This document shows positions 9,803 to 19,132 of a DNA stretch of 63,178 nucleotides, piece by piece; the stretch's first letter is position 1; every line of letters starts with the position of its first letter. A program made the translations under genes and the position numbers. The notes under the pieces were generated by a model. That model made no database searches and was not told where the DNA came from. It saw only the letters and a list, made by a program, of their open reading frames with translations. The stretch lies in NCBI GenBank assembly GCA_030524035.1, contig JAUNHG010000002.1, positions 477,860 to 541,037 on the forward strand. Direction: 5' to 3'. The DNA comes from Kocuria sp. Lineage in GTDB: Bacteria; Actinomycetota; Actinomycetes; Actinomycetales; Micrococcaceae.

Positions 9803-12001
9803 ATGATACCCCCCGCTTTTGATGATGCCCGCCGCCGTTTATGGCATCTTCGGAAGTCTACGGCTCAGTGGGTCATGCCTTCTGGTATGCACATGTCGTC
9901 AACGTCACGCACTAGGAATGCTCCAGCGTTAACGGCCCCCGCAACTACGACATCCGCCGTTGACGCACGTGAACAAGCCCTGGCGCTGTCCCACGCCGCC
10001 CGCGCTGACGGGCAAGCAGCCCACGCTGCGGATCACCTGCGCACACTGTTATTAGAGCATCCTGAGGACAGTGCGGTTTGGCATCTGTATGCACTCAGGC
10101 TGGTGGAAGCACACAATTACGGTGGAGCATTTGAAGCATTAAAAAATGCTGTAACGGTGGATCCGGCTAACCTGGATGCCCTGGAGCTATTGGTGGATTC
10201 TGCCGCTGACCACACCGACCGCACTGGGGCAGTTAGTCATGCATACACCCGGTTGACTGAAGTACTGCCGCATAGGCCAGAACATCACCGCAAAGCGTTG
10301 GATTTTGTCATCCCTGCACGCTTAACCACAGCCCTTGACATCTTAGCCACGAGTCCTGACCGGGTGACACGCGCTGTCGTGGAACAAGCGCGCAACCCCG
10401 AACAATCTTGGGACTATCCCAAGCCACCGTGGCTTTCGGAGGATGAGTACACACTCGCCAAACTACTGTTCAGTCTGCAACGTGGGCGTCGTACACGAGC
10501 CCTTGAATTGATTCAGCAATTACCGGATCGTGCTATTTCACGGTGGTCATTACGTTTGGCAATTAGGCGTGATCTGCGGGCACATAAAACGACCGGTGCC
10601 CGTATTCTTTTGACGGAATACCGTCGTTTGGAACCGGAAGACGGCTGGGCTAAAACGCAAGATATTCTCCTACGAAAAAAAACCGGCCCTTCCCCGAAAG
10701 AATTAGCGCTTAAAGGCTTCCCTTTCCCGCCCCGTCGCCGGAATCATGCCTATCAACCGGTGCCGGATCGCGTGATGTACCTCCTCCATAATTCATTGCC
10801 GTATCACTCCGCTGGGTACAGTACGCGCACCCACGGGTTGCTGACTGGTCTGCGGCAGCAGGGGTGGGATGTTCATGGCCTTACTCGCCTGGGTTATCCA
10901 TTCGATATGCCCAAAATGGCAGAACTCGGTCAAATCGCTCCGGACGACGTGGTTGATGGGGTTCCTTACCACCGCCTAAGCACCATGCCGGGGATTGAAA
11001 AAAAGACCCCACTAGCCACCTACATTCACCGGTATTCCGAAGCCTTGGAGGAATTCGCACGCCAACAACGCCCAGCGTTACTCCACGCCGCCTCCAACCA
11101 CTGGAATGGACTATCGGCTGTCATTGCGGCCAATAATCTTGGAGTCCCGTCGATCTACGAGGTTCGAGGGTTGTGGGAGGTCACCCGCGGTTCCCGCGAC
11201 CCAGAGTGGGTTGGCAGTGGAATGTACAAACTCATGGCCCGGATGGAAGCAGATGCCGCCAGGGAAGCCACCCATGTCTTGGCCATCACACAAGCACTCA
11301 AAGATGAGCTCATTGAACGTGGGGTTGATGCAGCAAAGATCACCGTGGTCCCTAATGCCGTAGATGGGAATCGGTTCACTCCTCAAGAACGTGACCCCGG
11401 GTTGGAGCACACTCTGGGCTTACTCGGTAAAACGGTCATTGGTTACGTGGGTTCTGTTCTAGATTACGAAGGACTGGGACTGCTTATTGAGGCGGCAGAT
11501 CGGATGCGCCACACACGGGATGATTTTGTGGTGTTGATCGTGGGCGATGGCGCTGAGCTTGAAAAATACCAGCAGGAAGTCCGTAACCGTGACGTGGAAA
11601 ATTTTGTGCACTTTACAGGCCGCGTTCCGCATGAGGACGTGGAACGGTACTACTCGCTCGTGGATATCGCACCGTTCCCGCGCCTGCCATTGCCCGTGTG
11701 TGAAATGGTTTCACCCCTCAAGCCCTTTGAGGCCTTGGCTATGCAGAAAGCCGTTGTGGCTTCCGACGTGGCAGCTTTGGCCGAAATCATTACTCCCGTT
11801 TTTAATGGGTTGTTGCACCGCAAGGGTGACTGCGAAGATCTGGTGAGTAAGTTGGAGTTGTTGTTAGACAATGTGGAACTACGCCATGACCTGGCAGCCC
11901 GTGGACGGACCTGGGTGTTGGAGAACCGCCAATGGAATGCGGTCTCCCGCATCGTGTCCGACATCTATGACCAGCTCGGCGCACGCCGAACCACCGTGTG
12001 A
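9803..12001 (+). CDS. Glycosyltransferase family 4 with N-terminal TPR-like region
   Basis: In this 732-residue protein, residues about 55-145 look like tetratricopeptide helices (AVWHLYALRLVEAHNYGGAF, then AVTVDPANLDALELL). A further helical stretch follows to about 310. The GT-B glycosyltransferase starts near residue 325 (MYLLHNSLPYHSAGYSTRTH) and includes SIYEVRGLWEV, VVPNAVDGNRF, GYVGSVLDYEGL and MVSPLKPFEALAMQKAVVAS. It is clearly a relative of the GT4 parts at 2639 and 11998. AAGGA (9789-9793) is 9 nt before ATG 9803. The gene ends in a 4-bp GTGA overlap with the giant fusion gene, so the two are probably translated together and may act on the same glycan. Confidence 0.85.
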   Translation: MIPPAFDDARRRLWHLRKSTAQWVMPSGMHMSSTSRTRNAPALTAPATTTSAVDAREQALALSHAARADGQAAHAADHLRTLLLEHPEDSAVWHLYALRLVEAHNYGGAFEALKNAVTVDPANLDALELLVDSAADHTDRTGAVSHAYTRLTEVLPHRPEHHRKALDFVIPARLTTALDILATSPDRVTRAVVEQARNPEQSWDYPKPPWLSEDEYTLAKLLFSLQRGRRTRALELIQQLPDRAISRWSLRLAIRRDLRAHKTTGARILLTEYRRLEPEDGWAKTQDILLRKKTGPSPKELALKGFPFPPRRRNHAYQPVPDRVMYLLHNSLPYHSAGYSTRTHGLLTGLRQQGWDVHGLTRLGYPFDMPKMAELGQIAPDDVVDGVPYHRLSTMPGIEKKTPLATYIHRYSEALEEFARQQRPALLHAASNHWNGLSAVIAANNLGVPSIYEVRGLWEVTRGSRDPEWVGSGMYKLMARMEADAAREATHVLAITQALKDELIERGVDAAKITVVPNAVDGNRFTPQERDPGLEHTLGLLGKTVIGYVGSVLDYEGLGLLIEAADRMRHTRDDFVVLIVGDGAELEKYQQEVRNRDVENFVHFTGRVPHEDVERYYSLVDIAPFPRLPLPVCEMVSPLKPFEALAMQKAVVASDVAALAEIITPVFNGLLHRKGDCEDLVSKLELLLDNVELRHDLAARGRTWVLENRQWNAVSRIVSDIYDQLGARRTTV

Positions 12002-15000
12002 CGGAAGATCAAGGACCCATGACATTCAGTGATCCATCTGCCAAGACCATCACCCTGCCTCATGGGGATCACAAGATTCTGCGACGCTACAGCGTTGACG
12101 CCGATGTCAGCCGTCGTCAGTGTGTGGGGTTCGGTTTTGAACGTCAAGAAGAGAACCAGAAGGCTGCCGAAGAGGTTATGTCGGGACGCCTTAGCCTTCC
12201 GCCGCACCCCACCTGGGAGGCGGGTCAGTTCACGGATTGGTCTGCTGATCCTTTCGCGTCCCGCAATTGGCAGTTCCAGTTCCACACACTGCGGTGGCTT
12301 TCTCCAGTACGCCATGACGCAGCGGATGGCTCGGAACGGTCCCGCATATTCTGGCTCGATACAGTGCGTTCTTGGCTGGAAAATAACCCCCCACAGCAGC
12401 CTGCGTCCCCTTTCTCATGGATGGACATGGCCGACGGGTTGCGTGCCCAGGAACTGGTATTTGGGTGGCATTTAGCCCAGGACGACAATGAACGCTCCAT
12501 GCTTCTCCACGCGGTAGAGACCCACGGTGAATGGTTGGCTCAGGAAGAACATCAGTCCTCCGCAAACCACGCATTACACCAAAACATGGGATTGTTCGTA
12601 CTTGCCAGCTTTTTACAGCACAGCCAATGGCAAGAGCTCGGCATGCACCGACTGCGCGAACTTTTTGAGCACTCATTTGACGAAAACGGCGCAAATAACG
12701 AAGGTTCGATCGATTACCACAGGATGAATATCTCCTGGTGGAAGTCGACCTGGAGCCGTATCGCCGCAGAAGGATGGGACGTTCCATCTGGTGTCACAGA
12801 AAAATTAAGCCAAGCTGCCACGTTTTTGGCGCATGCAACACGGCCCGACGGAACAATGGTTCCCATTGGGGATACTCATGTGCGCGGAGTCCCAGACATG
12901 GGCTTTGACGAACTTGAGTTTGTCTCCAGTAAAGGCATGCACGGCAAAGCGCCAACTTCAACCACCACAACCTCTAGCAACGGCTACGTCTTTGGAAGGT
13001 CGGGGTGGGGGCAGGATGCCGAAAGTTTCGCTGCTCAAAGCCACTACAGTCTTCGCTTCGGATCGCCCGCGCCTTCCCACGGTCACGACGACCGAGGCAG
13101 CATAACCTTTTTCGCAGAAGGAATTGACTGGCTCACAGACCCAGGGTCTTTCACGTACGAACCACATGACCCTTTCCGGCAATATTTACGTTCCCGTGGT
13201 GGACATAACCTCCTCATAGTCGATGAACGGGACTACAACCGCGCGGGCCGCGTCCACTTGGATCACGCCAAGTTCACTGAGGCCTACCATGATGTTTTCA
13301 TTCGTGATGAAAACTACGAGGGCACCATTCTCACTCGTCGCCTCCTGTACTTCCCAACGTTGGATATCACCATCGTCTTAGATGCTTTTGAATCTACATC
13401 ATCTGTGACAGTACGGCAACTGTGGCACACCGACCAACGAATTAAACCGCGTTACCGCGACAGCGCCCTGGAGCTACAGCACGCAGACGGTGCACAGCTC
13501 ACCATGAACTGGATAGGGTCTGGAGTCCGCCCCACTGTCTACTATGCGCAAGAAGAACACCCTGAAAACTGGGTATCGCGCCAATGGGGGCAGAAGAACC
13601 CCGCAGCTGGATTCCACGTCGAACAAACTGCCCGACGTGGACATTTCACCACGGTATTTGCCCCCTCAACCAGCGACCCTTGGGCAGTGGTATCGAGTTT
13701 CAGCAAACAAGATTCTCTGTGGATGCGCCTAACACGCGCAGGCTCATTCTGGGACATCACGGTAAACAGCAACGGAGTGAAAGTCGAGCGGGATGCGGTC
13801 CGATCCAGCCATCACACGCCCCAAGAAGCGCCGTTGGTTGATACCACTGTGGCCCTACTTAAGCTTCAGGTGCAGGAGCTAGAAAAGCGCCTGAACACCA
13901 TGGCGACCCTCACCGCCGAATACAACCATGCTGCTACCCCCATGCCGGAAAACATCTTGACCGAGGAGGTGAACTCCACCAAAAAAGAACTCAAAAAACT
14001 TCAGACCACTCGGGACAAGGACCGCGAATTGTCCAGGATGCAAACTGCTGCGTTATTACCGTTGCTACCCCCTTCCGTTCCACGGGACACACTGTTGGCG
14101 GGGGAAAAGTTCTCAGACTATGTGCCATACATCCAAGACCCGCTGTACCTACACGACCAGTGGCAGCACAAAACTGACGCCGTGGCGTTAACCCTGACCC
14201 AACGACGCCGCCTGGCCAAAGAGCTGTATGCACGCGGTTACATGTCCCGCAGCCTGGAGGTTCTCACCAGCATCGTGAACCACACTGGGACAGAGCGTGA
14301 TGCGTGGGCCGTCAAGCTCCGCACGTCTGAACTGGCCATGATGCGCGGGGATGTCACGCTGAGCTGCGAATCACCTGAAACATTCCAACCTGTCACCGGG
14401 CGAGTTCTGCACGTCGTTGGCAAAGCCATTCCAGAAACTCAAACCGGTTACACACTCCGCACCCACTATCTTGCCAAAGCGCAGGTAACTAAGGGCTATG
14501 ACATCCATGTGTTCCGTCAAGTCGGTGGCGTACCGGAAATTACCGCGGGAACACAGGTCACAGAGGACGGTGTGGTGTACCACCTTCCCGACGGACCAGC
14601 CCGCGGGTCCTTGCCATGGGATGAATGGTTGCAGCTCAACACCGAAGCTTTAGCCGCACAAGTGCGCGAAACCAGCCCCAGTGTGCTGCATTGCCATGCT
14701 GATTTCATCAACCAGATGATCGCCGCCCCCGTGGCCAAAGCCTTTGGAATTCCGCTGATTTATGAAAGTAGGGGATTCTGGGAAGAATCTTGGCTGTCCC
14801 GAATCGAAACCAAAGCTGGGCGAGACTTAGAGCCCGATTATGAGCGATATGGGTTGCCGGATGCTTATACACTGCGTCGCGATCGCGAAGATCAGGCGCG
14901 CACTGAAGCAGATCAGGTAACCACTCTGGCTGAGGTGATGAAAGAACACATCATTGCGCGGGGAGAGACCCCCGACCGAGTCTCGGTAACGCCCAACGGT

Positions 15001-17433
15001 GTAGCTCCGGAAGAATTCCCGGTTATTGATCCGGATCTGGAGCTCAAGGACCGCCTAGGCATTCCCCGCGAAGCACCGGTGATCGGGTACATCACTTCCG
15101 TAGTGGAATATGAAGGGATTGATACCCTCATCACGGCCTTCGCTGCTTTACAAGAGGAATACCCAGAAGCATGGATGGTGTTGGTGGGGGATGGCCCCGT
15201 CCGAGCTTCCCTGCAATTACAGGCCAAAAATCTGGGTCTGGCGGACCGGATCATCTTTACCGGCCGAGTGCCCCACGAAGACGTGCTCAGCTATTACAGC
15301 TTGATTGACGTTTTTGTGGTGCCGCGCAAGGACCGTACGGTGTGCCGACTTGTCACGCCGCTCAAGCCGTTCGAAGCGTTTTCCACCGGACGCACCGTCG
15401 TGCTCTCGGATGTTGATGCGCTACAGGAAATCGCCGACCACAGTGGTGCGGCAGCCACGTTCACAGCCAGCGACCCCACAGATCTGGCAAAGGTGATATC
15501 CGATCTGCTAGCAAACCCGGAGCGCCGCCGCGATATGGCCGCTGCTGGTGCCGCCTGGGTGCGCGCCGCTCGCTCTTGGAAAGCCATTGCAGATTTGTAC
15601 GACGCCCCGTATGAGCACATAGGTATTCGGGTCTTTGATCCCACGAAAGATCACGAACAAACATCCCTAGATCTCGCCGCTTTACGTTCCCAATGGTCCA
15701 CGTTGAGCCGTGAGGAAGCGACACGGTATTTAACCGTCCACGGGGATGAGTCTCGGCTGCACCCCGTGCCGATCGCCGACGGGATCATGTCCAACGGTTG
15801 GGGTGGCCATGGATATCCTCCTGTCGCTATCCCAGAGGACTTCGCATGGGAAGACATTACTGAAGCAGAACGAACCTGGCAGATGCATATGCACAGCTGG
15901 GAGTTCATGCTTCCACTGTTAGATGCTTGGCGCGTCACAGGAAGTGACCACTATCTGCTGTGGTGTGTGCAGCGTGCCTTGCGGTGGGGACAGACCTTTA
16001 CCCACATCGACACAGATTCCATGGCCTGGTACGACATGGCTTTGGCCTATCGGTCCGTTGCTCTGCAGGGTTTGATCCGTGCCGCCGCAGGATGCCCGCA
16101 AGTACCGGACCACGAGATCCAGCAGCTGCTGCTGATGGCGCTACGTCAACGTGACGCTCACTGGATGGATTACTCCTTCAACGCCCGGAGCAACCATGGT
16201 TATTACGCAGCAGTCAGCCAACTAGTATTGGCCCGCACTCTGGATCAGTTGCCTGGCATGCAGGCACTGCGCAGCCAGGCCGAAGCCAGGGTACGGATCA
16301 TGACGGCTTCCCAGTTCAACCCGGATGGGGGCCATGCAGAGCACTCACCGGACTACCACCGTATGCTGTTGACCTCTTTTGAAGGCGCCATCCGGGTGGG
16401 AGCAATTGATGACCCGGAAGTATTGCAGCTGATTGGTGAAGCCGCAGAAATCTTAGGATGGATGGTTCTGCCCAACGGGCTCATTCTGCAGATGGGCGAT
16501 TCCCCAGAGCGCAAGATGAACGACGGACGCTCGTCCTACTCACCTACCACTCAATGGGTGTTTAGTAACGGAGCCACGGGGCAAAAACCACAGTCGAACA
16601 CCAAGTGGCTGCCCAAAACCGGTTATGCCTTTGTGCGCAATATCCACGCTAGTGATCCTGAAGGGGTTCGAGGTAGTTACCTTGCCCTCACGGCAGGTTT
16701 CCACTCTCGTACCCATAAACAGTGTGATGATCAATCTTTGGTCTGGTTCGAAGCCGGTCAGGAGATTCTGGTGGACGGCGGGCGTTACGGGTACGGCGCT
16801 TTACTTGCTGCCGATTCTCCGCTGCGGGTGGACGGTTTCTATTACACCGATCCCATCCGCCAGTACATGGAATCTTGTGCAGCGCACTCGACGGTAAGCG
16901 TGGACGGTCAGCTGCATAATCGCCGCCGGACCCCCTACGGCTCAGGTCTCAACGCTGTCGAGGAACTAGAGGATGGCAGCTACCGCATCATTTCGCATGT
17001 GCCACAGACTGGATGGAGTTCACAGCGCACCGTTACCTATCGCCCCGGACACAGCCTGGTGATTGACGACCATATCCGCGCTGAGGATGATGTTAGCCAT
17101 ACCGCGCATTCATGGTTCTTATTAGACGGGGGATTGACCTTGTCCAATGGGCACGAATTTGGAGAACACATCACTGCTGGCCCGTTGAGCATCACGTCCC
17201 CTCGTTGGAATGCGCCCTTGCGGGTAACCCGCTCTGCCCCTGGACGGGAGTCGTTGGAAGTGCGTATCAACCGCACGGGTGAAACATTAGCGGATGTACG
17301 GGGGCTCCGATCTCGGGCGGACCGCACATTGGAACCAGCGTGGTCATTGCACTGGGAACAGGAATTCACCGGAGAAATTTACATTCGTACGGAATTCGTC
17401 TTTGGTGCTGAATCTGCATCATTACCCTCATGA
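11998..17433 (+). CDS. Giant fusion: heparinase II/III-like lyase, GT4, second heparinase II/III-like lyase
   Basis: The single 1811-residue frame encodes three enzyme-like parts. Residues about 70-610 resemble the heparinase II/III family: a helical toroid, then a beta-sandwich with H361-G-H363-D-D inside SHGHDDRGS and DPGSFTY. A charged coiled-coil-like linker covers about 617-681. A GT4 glycosyltransferase covers about 802-1201 (GRVLHVVGKAIPETQTGYT, then SVVEYEGIDTLI and LVTPLKPFEAF). A second lyase-like unit covers about 1225-1811, with H1573 in SRTHKQCDDQS and EILVDGGRYGYG. No signal peptide is present, so all parts should be cytoplasmic. GTG 11998 overlaps the previous stop; ATG 12019 with a nearby AAGGA is an alternative start. 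Lyases in such loci may trim or edit polymer during synthesis. Whether either is catalytic is unknown. Confidence 0.83.
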   Translation: MTEDQGPMTFSDPSAKTITLPHGDHKILRRYSVDADVSRRQCVGFGFERQEENQKAAEEVMSGRLSLPPHPTWEAGQFTDWSADPFASRNWQFQFHTLRWLSPVRHDAADGSERSRIFWLDTVRSWLENNPPQQPASPFSWMDMADGLRAQELVFGWHLAQDDNERSMLLHAVETHGEWLAQEEHQSSANHALHQNMGLFVLASFLQHSQWQELGMHRLRELFEHSFDENGANNEGSIDYHRMNISWWKSTWSRIAAEGWDVPSGVTEKLSQAATFLAHATRPDGTMVPIGDTHVRGVPDMGFDELEFVSSKGMHGKAPTSTTTTSSNGYVFGRSGWGQDAESFAAQSHYSLRFGSPAPSHGHDDRGSITFFAEGIDWLTDPGSFTYEPHDPFRQYLRSRGGHNLLIVDERDYNRAGRVHLDHAKFTEAYHDVFIRDENYEGTILTRRLLYFPTLDITIVLDAFESTSSVTVRQLWHTDQRIKPRYRDSALELQHADGAQLTMNWIGSGVRPTVYYAQEEHPENWVSRQWGQKNPAAGFHVEQTARRGHFTTVFAPSTSDPWAVVSSFSKQDSLWMRLTRAGSFWDITVNSNGVKVERDAVRSSHHTPQEAPLVDTTVALLKLQVQELEKRLNTMATLTAEYNHAATPMPENILTEEVNSTKKELKKLQTTRDKDRELSRMQTAALLPLLPPSVPRDTLLAGEKFSDYVPYIQDPLYLHDQWQHKTDAVALTLTQRRRLAKELYARGYMSRSLEVLTSIVNHTGTERDAWAVKLRTSELAMMRGDVTLSCESPETFQPVTGRVLHVVGKAIPETQTGYTLRTHYLAKAQVTKGYDIHVFRQVGGVPEITAGTQVTEDGVVYHLPDGPARGSLPWDEWLQLNTEALAAQVRETSPSVLHCHADFINQMIAAPVAKAFGIPLIYESRGFWEESWLSRIETKAGRDLEPDYERYGLPDAYTLRRDREDQARTEADQVTTLAEVMKEHIIARGETPDRVSVTPNGVAPEEFPVIDPDLELKDRLGIPREAPVIGYITSVVEYEGIDTLITAFAALQEEYPEAWMVLVGDGPVRASLQLQAKNLGLADRIIFTGRVPHEDVLSYYSLIDVFVVPRKDRTVCRLVTPLKPFEAFSTGRTVVLSDVDALQEIADHSGAAATFTASDPTDLAKVISDLLANPERRRDMAAAGAAWVRAARSWKAIADLYDAPYEHIGIRVFDPTKDHEQTSLDLAALRSQWSTLSREEATRYLTVHGDESRLHPVPIADGIMSNGWGGHGYPPVAIPEDFAWEDITEAERTWQMHMHSWEFMLPLLDAWRVTGSDHYLLWCVQRALRWGQTFTHIDTDSMAWYDMALAYRSVALQGLIRAAAGCPQVPDHEIQQLLLMALRQRDAHWMDYSFNARSNHGYYAAVSQLVLARTLDQLPGMQALRSQAEARVRIMTASQFNPDGGHAEHSPDYHRMLLTSFEGAIRVGAIDDPEVLQLIGEAAEILGWMVLPNGLILQMGDSPERKMNDGRSSYSPTTQWVFSNGATGQKPQSNTKWLPKTGYAFVRNIHASDPEGVRGSYLALTAGFHSRTHKQCDDQSLVWFEAGQEILVDGGRYGYGALLAADSPLRVDGFYYTDPIRQYMESCAAHSTVSVDGQLHNRRRTPYGSGLNAVEELEDGSYRIISHVPQTGWSSQRTVTYRPGHSLVIDDHIRAEDDVSHTAHSWFLLDGGLTLSNGHEFGEHITAGPLSITSPRWNAPLRVTRSAPGRESLEVRINRTGETLADVRGLRSRADRTLEPAWSLHWEQEFTGEIYIRTEFVFGAESASLPS

Positions 17434-17460
17434 CCGAGCATGTGAGGGTAAGATACGTCA

Positions 17461-18339
17461 ATGGTTTTATTGGATCCTCAGCACGAACCTGATGCGGTCT
17501 ACAACAGTCTGGAAGAGTTTCTCGCCAAGGATGATCGCCACCAGAAGGTGGTGCGAATTCAGGATGGCCCAATGCCATTAGACTTCCGGTACATTGATCG
17601 TGGCAGTGAAAATCTGACAGCGTTCTTCACTGCTGCAGTACCGAAAGATTCTCTAGCTCCTCGCTTCACCGGCTTTGGGATCAGCACAACTCTCCCAACA
17701 AATGGACTGCATTTCGCTGACCCCTCTGTGGCTCTAACACCCGAAATTTTCCTGGCGTGGTACACAGGCAGCGCACAGCAGCCCATGCGCGGGGTTATCC
17801 CGCAGATCATCCGGCACTATCAACCAGAAAATTCGTCGGGGCGAACCGTCATGTACGGGGGCTCGGGCGGAGGCTTCGCGGGGCTAGTGAATGGCTTTGA
17901 GTTACCGGACAGTATTTGCGTGGCGGCTAATCCGCAAACGGATCTTCGCAAATACAATCCGCCGGTAGTCCGTCGATGGCTGGAGGCATGCTGGCCAACC
18001 AATAACCAGAAGCCTGCTGACATAGATCAGATTGATCCCGCCACTGACCTCGTATCTTTATATTCAGGTGGTTCGCCGAACAAGGTTATTTACCTGCAAA
18101 ATACCCAAGACGGCACGCACATGAGTCCACATTTTGAGCCTTTTATTCGCGCCACTCAGGGACACCCCGGAGTCAGGTACTTCGTTGGAGACTGGGGGGA
18201 GGGGCACAACCCCCCGCCCAAAGACCTGATTGTGCAGACTCTACAATTCGCATTAACCCACTCCTGGGAGGCCCCAGACTGGGGCGAGGCTGGCTACCGC
18301 TTAGCGCGTGAGTACACTACATCCCCATCCCACAAGTAA
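17461..18339 (+). CDS. Alpha/beta-hydrolase-like protein of polysaccharide locus
   Basis: The 292-residue protein has a nucleophile elbow at residues 133-139 (GGSGGGF, S135) after a predicted strand (RTVMYG), and a late GHNPP that could supply the catalytic His. No signal peptide is visible. The protein at 20259-21101 shares the same layout (GSSAGGF and LHNPM), so the two are probably distant paralogs. I do not recognise a characterised family member. In this context it could be an acyl- or acetyl-transferring or de-esterifying enzyme acting on the glycan or its precursor; that is inference. ATG 17461 is preceded by a weak GAGGG about 13 nt away. The gene ends 4 bp before the converging SGNH gene. 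Confidence 0.6.
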   Translation: MVLLDPQHEPDAVYNSLEEFLAKDDRHQKVVRIQDGPMPLDFRYIDRGSENLTAFFTAAVPKDSLAPRFTGFGISTTLPTNGLHFADPSVALTPEIFLAWYTGSAQQPMRGVIPQIIRHYQPENSSGRTVMYGGSGGGFAGLVNGFELPDSICVAANPQTDLRKYNPPVVRRWLEACWPTNNQKPADIDQIDPATDLVSLYSGGSPNKVIYLQNTQDGTHMSPHFEPFIRATQGHPGVRYFVGDWGEGHNPPPKDLIVQTLQFALTHSWEAPDWGEAGYRLAREYTTSPSHK

Positions 18340-18343
18340 CTCA

Positions 18344-19132
18344 CTACGTCCATTGGTGAGCTGCCGGCAGATCCTGGAACTGCTCGCTGCGGGTGCGGAG
18401 ATGGTCAATCAGCACCGTGGCGTACGCATCATTGCTGTGGAAATAGTCTCCACGCACCCAATATTGGTCGGTGTCATCCCCGTAGGTTGCGAACCCATAA
18501 TGAGGGTTTGTCCAGGCATCGTACTCAATGGTGGATGGCGGCTGATCCAGCACATCCACGGAGAACCGCACGGCAAATTGTTCCAAGGCGCAGGAGTATA
18601 GATTCTGGATATCCGCACCGACCCCCACCAAGGACTGTGACCACGACTTGATGTGCCCATCACGCGAATTAACCCATAGCATCGGCCGTACTTGCGGCAC
18701 ATACGTCACGGGAATCTGTGGGGCGACATCACGAATCTTGCCAAGAACTCGCCCGGCAGCGGATGACACAAAGATATCTGTTAAAGCGGACTCCCACGTC
18801 TTGCGTGTCATGCTACGAGTAGCGCCCAAGGGGAGATCCGGATGATGGAACTGCTCTGCAAGTTCCATCGCTATCTGCATAGAAGGGCCCATACCGACGA
18901 CCAACACACTGGCGTGCTGGTCCGCAATGAAAACATTCGGATCCACTAGCAAAAGATCTGTCAATTCTTGCGGATTATCATGTACGGATGGGGCAAATCG
19001 CATGGGGTACTCGCCCATGGAGCGCTGGATAAACCACTGAGTGACCCAGCGGTCATCGTTTTTAACCGTACGATCCCAACTCCGCTTAATCCGCCCCGCG
19101 TGAGAATCACCAAAAATTGCAATACTCATCAC
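18344..19132 (-). CDS. SGNH-hydrolase-like protein
   Basis: The 262-residue protein opens with SIAIFGDSHAGRIKRSW. The GDSH tetrad fits block I of SGNH/GDSL esterases, with Ser as nucleophile. A C-terminal DYFHSNDAYATVLIDHL resembles the late Asp-x-x-His block (WVRGDYFHSND). No signal peptide is seen, so it is probably cytoplasmic. Its start overlaps the stop of the GSCFA gene (GTG at 19132 or ATG at 19129), and GSCFA proteins have a related fold, so the two products probably work on the same substrate. O-acetylation or O-acyl removal of the locus glycan is a reasonable guess, not shown by the sequence. The fold call is moderate. Confidence 0.65.
   Translation of the reverse strand: MMSIAIFGDSHAGRIKRSWDRTVKNDDRWVTQWFIQRSMGEYPMRFAPSVHDNPQELTDLLLVDPNVFIADQHASVLVVGMGPSMQIAMELAEQFHHPDLPLGATRSMTRKTWESALTDIFVSSAAGRVLGKIRDVAPQIPVTYVPQVRPMLWVNSRDGHIKSWSQSLVGVGADIQNLYSCALEQFAVRFSVDVLDQPPSTIEYDAWTNPHYGFATYGDDTDQYWVRGDYFHSNDAYATVLIDHLRTRSEQFQDLPAAHQWT

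Noticed and set aside
12230-12787. 185-codon minus-strand frame inside the giant fusion gene
   Set aside because: It is fully antisense to a clearly coding region with recognised motifs; composition is Arg/Cys-rich shadow type.
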